Source of the DNA: Agrocybe praecox
Taxonomy: Eukaryota; Basidiomycota; Agaricomycetes; Agaricales; Agrocybaceae
Assembly (NCBI GenBank): GCA_964017145.1
Contig: OZ024843.1
Location: forward strand, 3,862,443-3,926,442
DNA: 64,000 bases
Direction: 5' to 3'
Part shown: one piece after another, positions 9,140 through 19,141 of the stretch
Numbering within the stretch: position 1 is the first letter of the stretch
Layout of the letters: the number at the start of each line of letters is the position of its first letter
Notes under the pieces: model-generated
Seen by the model: only the letters and a program-made list of their open reading frames with translations
What the model was told of the DNA's origin: nothing
The model's database searches: none
Program-made: the position numbers and the translations under genes

Positions 9140-12100
9140 ATGGAGCCTTCTTCGGACGTCGACCTCGAATCATTACAGGCCGTAAAGAATTTGAAATCCA
9201 GGTTTGAGAGGCTTGCTTCAGATGGCGCCAGCGGCGGTATTAGATCTACTCCTAGTCGCGAGCATTTGGCAGTGACTGCGCCTTCGAGCCCGCGACCAAG
9301 AGCGACTTCAGGTTCTCAATTAGTGACACCGGCCGAATCGTTTCACCTCAGGGCGTCCTCTTCTTCATCAGATCTCAGGGCGTCCGACTCTACCAAGACA
9401 CCGACGAAGAGGCCTCCACCCCCGCCACCCCCGCCCCGTGGTTCAAAGGTTACAAATGCAAGCGCAAGCAGTCAACCTGCTCAGTCTCTTCTGTTGCGCC
9501 CAGTACCACCTCCTCCAGTATCAACTGCAACAGTAACCGATGCTATAAGGATGTCTCCTCCATCTCGTAAAATGTGTGTCATCGATCGTTTGAAACGTGC
9601 TGTTCTTTGTCTGACATGTAAATTTTCCAGCAGCCTCGTTCCTCCGGCATCGCCCAGTCGTGGGCACAGTCCTCGTTCAAGTTTATCGTCTTTTTCTGCC
9701 CTCCAAACAGACAGCAAACCAGCGATACCACCCCGTCCATCCTCCTCCATCACTTTCTCGAATAAGCCCGATGAAAATTCCACGTTGAATAGTCCTTTTC
9801 TCGAGGAGGAAGATGCGAATATCAGTGCTTCACCGCCGGACGCCACATTAACCTCGCTTTCTACCAGACACTTTTCTGACGGCAATGGCGTCGACAAGGT
9901 ACAAGGAGCGTATCCTAAACCAATTGGAGCTCACTTCAGTGACTCCAGCCAGACATCAACAGATAGTGACATTAGTTCTGCCCCACTGCCTCAAATCTCA
10001 TCACGCCCCAGCCTTGTACCTCCTCCCCGACCGCCTCCGCGTAACCGCAGTCCGTACTCTGCGCCTCTTAGCACGGCAGAACAGGCCCTATTGTCCACTT
10101 CATCATTGCCTGCTTCCAAGGTCACAAGTCCTCCTCCACTCCCTGTTAGAAGAAGCACCGTAGTCGCTCAGGAGATTCCTAGTACTTCTAGTGCACCACC
10201 CCCTGTACCAATCCGCATGTACGATGCACTCCAGAATGGCAACGAGGCTGTTGCTGCAAGTGAACGCAAGGCTCTCGGCGCAAGTAAACTTCCACCTCCC
10301 CCCACACGCATTATAGCTCCTGGAGGCAAGCTACCACCCCCACGCCGTCCCGCTACTCCTCCATCGTCTGACGAAGAATTCGGCGAAGAAGACGAACCTA
10401 CAAAAGCCCCTATGGTCGACCTTATGCCAGATACTAGTACTTCGTCCAGAAGACCGCCCTTTTTGCGCTTCAGGGATGGGTATATGGATCCCCACATACA
10501 TGTCCATCCCCATAATGGCTGCGTTGCTTTATCAGGATCACATGTCGTCGTAGCGTGGAGCCATCATATGAAGATATACGATGTCGCTATATCAGAAGCT
10601 CCTGTTTTTACCTTGGAGACAAAAGAAATGGGCATAAAAGAATCGAAAATAACTTGCATGGAATTTCGTCCAACAATGTCCAAGGCCGAGCGAGGCTACA
10701 TTCTTTGGGTTGGAACCAAAGAAGGTCATATCTATGAGTTGGATATCCGCACAGGTCATGTCCGTGCTTCGAAGTATGCTGCCCTTCTGCATCCCATAAC
10801 AAACATATTTCGCTATGGTCGATCAATGGTTATTCTGGATGAGAGTGGTAAAACGCTCAATTTTTCACCGGATCTCGATAATCAGGAGGACATTTCTTTG
10901 CTGACGACCATTCCGCGTGTGACGAGGACCACAGAGAAGCAAGACTTCGTAAAGCTGTTGGATGGAAAGCTATGGACTGCCGCAAGACTCGAGCATCAAG
11001 GATCAGTACCCAGCCAAAGGTTACCCATTATTCGTATATTCGACATTTTCAACCCAGCACACACAGGGCGGTCTTTGCTCCCCTCCGAGCACGTTGGACC
11101 AGTAACCTCTGCGACAATGATACCTTCTCAGCCAGGATTTGTGTACATGGGTCATGAAGAAGGTTACATCTCAATATGGCAACTGGCGACGGATGATGGG
11201 CATCCGCTCTGTGTGGAGGTGACCAAAGTGTCGACATCCGATATCCTCAGCCTGGAAGGGGTCAATGACCGTCTCTGGGCTGGTAGTAGGAATGGCATGA
11301 TCTCGGTCTACGATGTCTCGCAAAAGCCATGGCTTGTAACGAATTGTTGGAATGCGCATCCAGGACTACCGGTCATGAAGTTGATGATGAATCACTTTGC
11401 AATCGTTAATACAGAAAGGTTGTGTGTAGCTAGTATTGGCCGGGACGAACAACTCAAACTTTGGGATGGGTTACTTGGTTCGGATTGGGTCGGTAGGTGT
11501 CCTTGTCTTCGTATATGACTCACTCATGGCAGACCGCTAATCAATGTTTTTCCCTCTCTAGACAAACGGCTTACACAGATGGAAGCCTCCTTCAGCAAAT
11601 TCAAAGATCTGACCATCCTTGTTACTTCCTGGAATTGTGACTCGGCACGACCAGATTCGTTATCCGGAGACCCTGCTAATTCCAATTTCCTCCATGATAT
11701 TCTTCACAGCGTGGAAAAGCCGCCCGATGTCATCGTCTTCGGATTCCAAGAGGTCATAGATCTCGAGAGCCGCAAGATGGCCGCTAAGAATGTTATTCTT
11801 GGTGGTAAAAAGAAACCCGAAGATGGCGGCCTCTCGGATAAAGTCACTGGAGCTTACAAACGCTGGTACGAGCGGCTGTCTATCGCTGTGAAGGCGACTA
11901 TGCCACGCGATGTGACGTATTCGGTGGTTCATACGGAAAGTTTGGTTGGACTGTTTTCTTGCATCTTTGTGAAGACCTCGGAAAGAGAGACGTTTGACGA
12001 CGTTGCTATTACTACTATCAAAAGAGGTATGGGTGGACGGTATGGAAATAAGGTGTGTGCAATATCTGCATTTTGAATGACGAAGATACTCATTCTTCGT

Positions 12101-12858
12101 TCTTTAGGGTGGAATTGTTGCGCGTTTTGTGGTCGGAGATTCTTCAATTTGCTTTATAAATTGTCATTTGGCTGCTGGACAAAGTGCAGTGAGACAGCGA
12201 AACGCAGATATCGCCGGAATGTTGGAAGAGAAAGCCGTCTTTCCGTCCACTAACCATCCATTAGCTTATATCGGCGGCGGAGATGGGACAATGGTATTAG
12301 ACCACGAATTTGTCATCGTAAGTTCTTCCTTCAACTAAATGTTTACAATTTCTTATGCTCATTATTACCTGCTAGTTGAATGGTGACCTGAATTACCGCA
12401 TCGACCATCGGCGAGACGCCATCATCGCTGCTGTTAATGCAGGAGATTTAGCCAGCCTTCTCATGCACGATCAGCTTCTGCGTGAAATCAAATTCAACCG
12501 CGGATGCCGGTTGCGAGGTTTCTCAGAGGGTCCTCTTACATTTAATCCAACTTATAAGTATGACAAATATTCGGACGAGTACGATACTTCGGAGAAGCGT
12601 CGTTCCCCTGCCTGGTGCGACAGGATTCTTTGGCGTTCTCGTGTGGCAGATAGAGTTCGACAACTCCAGTACCGCCGCTATGAAACGAACGTCTCAGACC
12701 ATAGACCTGTGTCGGCTGCTTTTGCACTCACCGTCAAAACTTTCGATAATGAAAAGCGAGAAAAAACAAAGGCCATTCTGCAGGCAGAATGGGCTGAAGA
12801 ACAAAAACGTCTTTTGCAGTTAATGACGGTCTTCTACATTCAACAAGCCCTCATTTGA
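9140..12858 (+). CDS. WD40-inositol polyphosphate 5-phosphatase fusion
   Basis: This protein of about 1,160 residues should remove the 5-phosphate from inositol phosphates or phosphoinositides. The first 430 residues are disordered, with poly-Pro runs (RPPPPPPPP near 9410-9440) suited to SH3 or profilin binding. A beta-propeller region follows at about 10490-11490 (segments ending in ILWVGTKEGHIYELD, FVYMGHEEGYISIWQ, LWAGSRNGMISVYD, LKLWDG). The catalytic IPPc domain spans 11562-12800 and shows SWNCDSARP, FGFQEV, INCHLAAG, the NGDLNYR metal/substrate motif, the PAWCDRILW motif and SDHRPV. Introns are 11493-11561, 12053-12107 and 12318-12375. An extra Cys-rich insert at 9574-9630 is probably an in-frame intron. 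The WD40 plus 5-phosphatase order is known from plant 5PTase12-14-type and fungal proteins. All catalytic motifs are intact. Confidence 0.9.
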
Positions 12859-13241
12859 ACTCTTTTTCTGTGTTCCGGTATGCATGCACCTTATTCTATC
12901 CTATTCCGCACATATAATTCCTCGAATCCTCACACATTGACATTTGTATATTTTTATATCCATCGGACCATTTTTCTCTTTGACCTCATGGACGGTTGAC
13001 CTTTTCTTGAAGGAATTTTGTATATACCTGTTATCCACTATCCAGCCTAGTCTACATAACCATATCAATTGCATAGTCATTCACAGGATTAATTAAGCGT
13101 GCGAATTTGAAAGTAGATATGCACAGGTCCGAAATCTAATTCGGCTCTTCAACCGAAACCACTGGTGGCTGCTTACCGCTTACCGCCTATGCCAAAGACC
13201 AACGCATTGGCGGTCTGAAGCTCCTTATCCTTATCACTATC
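12859..13241. other. Intergenic gap
   Basis: This holds the 3' end of the 5-phosphatase gene (T-rich, TGTATAT words) and the promoter of the MFS gene. No coding signal is seen. Confidence 0.5.
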
Positions 13242-15373
13242 ATGTCCTCGAAAGTGCCTCCTCTAGTCAGCGCACCTCGTATAACCACTCTGGTCGCTTC
13301 TCTCATTGTTGCTTTAAGTTCTGGAACGAATTATGTGAGTACTCCATGTATGGGTTGTTCAGAGGGGCCGCTCGCTTATAATCTCTATTGCAGGTATACT
13401 CAGGTGAATATACTTCAACGTTGTACAGACGAACCTATTCCATATCCTGCGTTGCTTTATCCGCCTTCTCAGAGACTCCGAAATGCCTTATGACGCCCGC
13501 TAACTGTACACCTGCTATTTAGCTTATGCCCCACAGTTAGGAGCGCGACTTGGCATATCGCACACCCAACTTAACATTGTCGGATTGGCAGGAAATGGTA
13601 GGATTTCTACCATATTTCAGGAGAGGACAGCCTCATTCATTATCTCTCTCCGCTTCTACAGTCGGTGTTTACAGCTCTGGGCCACTATGGGGCAGGATCG
13701 TCGATGCTCGAGGACCTCGAATACTTCTTGCCACCTCGTTTGCTCTTCTCCTCGGGGGATACTCTGGGATGCGGTATCTCTACGATGCGGGTCTTTCCCC
13801 AGGCGTAGAAGCCCTATCGACCTTTGGTTTTTGCGTACTCGTCCTGTTTAGTTATATGACGGGAACCGGTGGCAACGGAGGACTTATCAGTTCTGTCAAC
13901 TCAACTGCAAAGACGTTCCCAGATAAAGCTGTAAGTGACGCGCTTGTACAATCTCCTCGTTTGCTCATATTGGGTTAGCGAGCAACTGCCACTGGCGTAG
14001 TTATTTCGGGATTTGGCCTATCAGCTTTCTTCTATTCGACTATTTCGCATATATTCTATGCTGGAAATACGTCTGCCTTTTTCCTGGTACTAGCACTAGG
14101 CACTTCATTCCCGATGATTATGGGATTCTTCCTTGTGCGGCCCATTCCGTTGCCTGAGGCAGAAGGTTACGACGAAATAGAAAATACACGGGGCGACTTC
14201 GAAGAAGTAGCTCAAGACCCTATCCATACTCCTCTTTTAGATGAGGAAGAAGAAACACTTAGACGAAGAAATGATAATACCGATCTAGGGAATCCAGAAG
14301 ATGTCGAGCTTGACTCGCAAAGGCTCAATCCCAGGAACCGGAGTCTCAGTAGAGGTGCAGCTATGGAGCTAGACATCTCCCCAAATTTGCACGGACTTAA
14401 ACTGCTCGTTAATGGCGATTTTCTTTTGCTTTTTTCAATCCTTTCAATTGGTAAGTTTGACGTCCATAAGCGCAAAGATTGGAGCTGACAATAAATCTCT
14501 TGTAGTGAGCGGAACCGGCTTGATGTGTACGTTTTTTATATGTGCTAAATGGCTATCACCTAATTTAGCATTAGACATCAACAATGTAGGATCGATGTCT
14601 CAAGCCCTATACGCCCATCAGAATCCTGTTTACGATGAAAAGGATGCAGCTGGATGGCAAGCAGCACAGGTTTCCGCGATTAGCCTTATGAATTTCTCTG
14701 GCAGGATATTCATCGGTAAGCACATTAACTATTTTTGCTTGCCCTTTATATTGACCGTTATGTATTCCTTAGGCCTGGTGTCCGACTTCGGCAAGAATAG
14801 ATTCGATATTCCCCGCTCTTATTGCCTGGTGTTGGTGGCTGCCTTGATCTTCGTCTCTCAGGTTATGACTGCTGTCGAGGACTGCATCGAGAACCTATGG
14901 GTGGCAAGTTCCATCTTAGGCCTCGCATATGGGAGTGCATTCTCTTTGTTCCCCAATGTATGTCTCGAGTGGTTTGGAATGCGTAAGTTCTAACATTTAC
15001 GCCATCCATTCTGCTGAATAACTTAGTCTTATGATGTTTTATAGCCCACTTCTCTGAGAACTGGGGTTACCTTTCCCTTTCTCCCATGATAGCAGGCAAT
15101 CTATTTTCCGTTATCTTTGGTCAAAATCTTGACGCACACGATGGATCCCAGATGTCATCTGTAACCGCTAGAGGCGCCGCTGTACACCCGCAGTGTTTAC
15201 GGGGTCTTGATTGTTACGTGGACACGATATACCTTACCATTGGTGCCAACTTCCTAGCGATTTTGCTCAGTGTATGGGCAAGCTTTCGGGACCGAAGAAA
15301 GATCGCCATCGCCCGTCGGAACAAGCAGATCCGCAGACCTGCGTCTGCATGGGAAACAACCGACGAAATATGA
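13242..15373 (+). CDS. MFS transporter, Mch1/nodulin-like family
   Basis: This is a polytopic membrane transporter of the major facilitator superfamily, close to the nodulin-like and Mch1 monocarboxylate-type branch. Helix 1 is VASLIVALSSGTNYVYSAYAPQLG, assembled from three exons, one only 10 nt long (13394-13403). GPLWGRIVDARGPR follows, matching the MFS loop 2-3 signature. Further helices lie at 13720-13860 and 13980-14140. An acidic hydrophilic loop of about 80 residues (14150-14400) then divides the two halves, as expected for 6+6 MFS proteins. The second half includes GRIFI-GLVSDF, a SSILGLAYGSAFSLFPN helix and ENWGYLSLSPMIAGN. The stop is TGA at 15371-15373. Introns are short with GTAAGT-type donors. 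The substrate cannot be inferred with confidence. Mch1 of yeast belongs to the monocarboxylate-like group, but its own substrate is unclear. Confidence 0.85.
13394..13403 (+). other. 10-nt microexon of the MFS transporter gene
   Basis: The ten bases GTATACTCAG lie between a GCAG acceptor and a GTGAAT donor. They supply Val-Tyr-Ser plus the first base of Ala and restore the frame between ...GTNY and AYAPQLG. Skipping them would shift the frame. Confidence 0.75.
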
Positions 15374-16076
15374 TGTTATTATTTTGAAGATTCGCTAGTC
15401 CGGGCGGGCCCTGTTTCTCGACCACGCACCGACTCTGACTCTGGCCGGACGACCCACGTTGAAAGTTCTACATGTGTAGGCCCTAGAGTATTTTTTAACC
15501 AGTCCGTTGCTTTTTTTATCTTGAGAAAGCTGAGCGGCTGGGCGTATGTACTTTTTTTAGATTGCACTAACTTATATTTATTTTCGTTTTCCGTGCCTAC
15601 ACTACTGTACTTTCTACATTCGTCTAATATGCAGTGTTTTTTTATTTACGTTGCAATGAAGCCTAGAAGTTTTCGGTCTACATTCATTTTGTTGAAGAAG
15701 GAAGTCAAGTTGCCTTTCATCGTTTTATATCATCTTCGGTGGTGATTGATGCTGTTCTATCCGGTAAGTTGCTTCTTCCACAATTCTACTATCGCTGATG
15801 TATTCTTACAGGATCTTTCTACGAAAGAGACCAGAGAGTAGGGTGCAAGTTGACCTCCCTCTCAAAGTTCTATGGTGACGTACAAGTACTTGGCGATCGA
15901 CACGCGCGTCTGTATTACGTTGCTCGGACAATCTCTCTCGAGGTCTAGTAAATTTTACAATTTATTTAGAATGATGAGGGCATGGGAAATTCTTTTGACG
16001 CAGTGAAATTTTCAGCCTGACTTCTAATAAGTCGTTCGACTTCTAACTTCCGGCTCTTCGAAGGAACGCGCCTCTA
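15374..16076. other. Intergenic gap
   Basis: This is AT-rich sequence with long T runs. It includes the 3' end of the MFS gene and the upstream side of the F-box relic. A 74-codon plus-strand frame at 15521-15745 is T-rich and has no domain. Nothing coding can be supported. Confidence 0.5.
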
Positions 16077-18109
16077 ATGCAAACTATCGCTCTCGTCGAC
16101 GCCGCAATCCGCAAACATGGAGAGCAAATACTTAGTTTGAAGACCCAAAGGAATACACTCGTTCCTATTTCTCGGATTTCCAATGAAATTATTTGCAAGA
16201 TATTCGACCTCATCAGGCTCCCGCTGGTATCTCGTAGGTCTGTGGATTGGATAAAAATCTGCCATGTTTGTCGCGCGTGGCGCGACATCGTTGTCAACAA
16301 TCCGTCCTTCTGGACTATCCTCCCAATCCTTACCCCCGCCTGGACGAAAGAAATGATCCTCCATCGATCCAAGAATGCCAACTTGACCTTATACATCGAC
16401 ACTGCGGAAACCATGACGCGCAAATCCATCAATGCGGCACTCTTTTCTATGAAATTCGTGTCAAGAGTCGAGAACTTGACAATCAAATGCCCTGTACAGC
16501 AGTATCCTGAAGGGCAGACGTTGCTCCATGAACTCCCAACGACTGCTTCGGCATTGAAATAATTAGTCGTCAAACTTGAAGATGACATGCCATGTCGCAT
16601 TTCCCTAAATCTCATTGTTGTTCCAGAAGACCGTCTTGTGGAGATGGACAATATTCGCAGGCTTGATTTATTTTCTTGCGGAGTATACTGGAATATCCAT
16701 CTTGCCAATAAACAGTCCCTCACTTTCCTAAAGATACGTAACTCAGTTCCACGCTCATGCCGCCCAACGGCTGAAGAATTCCGTGACGTGCTTCAGCAGA
16801 TGCCTAACCTCCAATTCTTGTATCTCCGCCATGTCGAAATAATGTAGTAACGTTCACAGTTCCTTATTTTGTTTATCAGTAGTCGCGCTGTAACGCGTAT
16901 CACTTCTATCACGTGTATCACTCAATCCCATATCCCGAACTTTCGTGTTCTTTCCCATTCCTCGGTTCGTTCTATACGCACTGAGGTATGTCTTAAGTTA
17001 TTCTATCCATTATACCTTACTTATCCCCTCTTTACCATATAGTACTTACTTCGTGCATCATAGGTAAAGTTACTAATACTATATAAGTTCGTTCTATACG
17101 CACTGAGTACTTACTTCGTGCATCATAGATTCTGACACGCCACGCCTTTCCTGCCAAGGAGGATAAATCCAAGTTGAATAGTAATGGGTCTGAAAACAAG
17201 AAAGAAGCCAGAGATCGTTTCCGTTTTTGCGATCTTCAGACCTTGGGTCTGATAGGTGTCCCTGAGGAGGTGGTGAGGTTCTTTGAAGAATTTACTTTCC
17301 CGTCGACAGCTGCCGTACACCTCGACGTCTGGAGCGAACGAGGGATAGACTCCGTTCCATTCGTATATCTTCTTCATCAGCTCTCATCCAGCATGATGTT
17401 AGGATTTACAGCGAGATCTGAAATCACCAGGATGGAGATACTCCCACCGTCCGGGCGAGGAAATTATATCGAACTTAGGGCCTTTTGTGCAAATTTTGTC
17501 GGGATTCAAGAGCGACTTCAGGGTCGTGATCAGCATGGCGTGGAACGTAGCCTTCGTACCAAATTTCATGCCTACTCGACTCCGCCGATGGAAGACCTGT
17601 GGGCCCCGATTTTTGCCGAATTACCTCTAAAAGACATCACCACTCTGACATTAAAAGGAGGCCTGATTCTCGAGAAGATTACCCCTATCACCCTTCTTTC
17701 AACTGTTGGGTCGCTCCCCCAGCTTCAAGTCTTGCATATCCGGGATTATCTTCCGAGAAACGTACTGAATCTACTGAATCAGCAAGCCCTCATCAATGGA
17801 GAAACCAAATTATCTGAAAATAATCCTGGATCTTTTGCAAAACTCAAGGCTATCCACTTCAAGGACGTCAAATTCATCAAGGAACGCCCAGCCGACAATG
17901 CTGCAAGCGTAGATGAATTAATTGCTTGCTTGAGGTTGATATACCAGTCTGGGCGAGGTATACATAGCGTCTTGCTGCATAAATGCACGGGCTTTACGGA
18001 CAAAGATGTCGCTGTCCTCAGAGAAATTGTGTCAGACGTTGAATGGACTCAGGAACTAGAGGGTCGGGTTAATCAGATTAAAAAGGAGGAGGACCAGAGT
18101 AAAGATTGA
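16077..18109 (+). pseudogene. Disrupted F-box protein gene
   Basis: The N-terminal part reads as a standard agaricomycete F-box protein: a helix with EQILSLKTQRNTLVPISRISNEIICKIF, then WIKICHVCRAWRDIVVNNPSFW. The frame is interrupted by TAA at 16560-16562, yet continues in the same frame with LVVKLEDDMPCRISLNL to LQFLYLRHVEIM. There it meets TAG at 16845. About 280 bases of noncoding sequence with internal repeats follow (16845-17128). The C-terminal leucine-rich part then resumes in another frame (17129-18109: FRFCDLQTLGLIGVPEEVVRFF to the TGA at 18107-18109). The resumed part aligns in layout with the intact F-box gene at 33.8 kb, so both parts belong to one ancestral gene. F-box proteins recruit substrates to SCF ubiquitin ligases. 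A real intron at 16501-16565 could hide the first stop, but the homologous layout argues against that. Confidence 0.7.
16965..17128. repeat. Direct repeat in which the second copy equals the first without its intron-like middle
   Basis: Segment A (21 nt, 16965-16985) is repeated exactly at 17087-17107. Segment B (21 nt, 17043-17063) is repeated exactly at 17108-17128. In the first copy A and B are separated by 57 nt that begin GTATGT and end ATATAG (16986-17042). In the second copy A and B are directly joined. The 23 nt between the copies (17064-17086) begin GTAAAG and contain a CTAAT word. Confidence 0.85.
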
Positions 18110-19141
18110 AGAGGAGAGTTGCTTTTGGCAACAAAGGCTTAGACTGTGTGGTAACGATATCGATCTGTACTCAAGACAATATACGAGCGTAAAATTCGTA
18201 CGAGTACTTTTACTACTTTAATTAATTAATTAAGGATACGATCTGCGCTGGATCTGCGTGGCCACATCGTGAAAATCTACTACAATCGTACATTGCATCT
18301 TACCGTTCTCTTTCCAACTTACCCTCTGGAGTGAGTGATAAGGCATAGCGTGAGCAATAACATATACAGGGACTTGACTTTATACTTAACCGCTAACCGT
18401 AACTAGACGCGACGCGACAGTCACATTGCTCAGGTACATACATCACGTGCTTGCGTAATACAAATTTACGTTGTCCGTGCGCACTGCGCAGTGCGTGGGC
18501 GTCGGCCCTGTCGTGTCAGTCCCAGTCCCGACGACAATCATATAACCCCTCTGTTGAGTGCTACTCCGTCGAACACGTTTAGCTCGTATATACACCCATA
18601 ACATTTCCCACTGTCGTCCATTGTAGCGACATTAGACCATACGCTCTTATGCATCCGCTTTGCGCAGATAGAGCACTGCATAACTGTATTACTGTATTAT
18701 GGGCTACTAATAGCTTGTAAGGCCCCACGTTGCACAAGTTCGTAACTTACCCGTGTTTTGCTGATTCTAGAGTTATAGGACCTAGGCCGTCGTGCGGCTT
18801 CATTAGAGTCATTCACAAGGACGACACTGCCCGACGCTTGCCTTTTTTATCCGGAGTGACTCGTCGTCGTACGTCGGTGCTTATAAATGCGTCGGGAAGG
18901 CGGGAAAAGGGCGGGACCGTATAACAAATGTAGTATGTGCGCATCAAGCGAGATCAACCGACGCTGGCAGACGGGTCTCATGATGATCTACTCAAGGTTG
19001 AAGGAGTCACCAATATGTCGTTGCCGAACGCATTTCGTCATGGGCCTCTTTGTTCAGATTCGCTTAAATACAGGTTGATACGAGGTCCAAATCATCCAAA
19101 TCATTCCAGATACTCTTTTTAACAACATACTACCAACCACG
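18110..19141. other. Intergenic region of about 1 kb
   Basis: This contains a TAAT-repeat (18224-18235), a 16-nt perfect palindrome (18480-18495), and several short open frames without domains (18730-19122). The right end is the promoter of the large ankyrin gene. I find no supportable gene. Confidence 0.5.

Noticed and set aside
18480..18495. 16-nt perfect palindrome
   Set aside because: Short palindromes of this size arise by chance in 64 kb of GC-containing sequence; no repeats or gene signals surround it.
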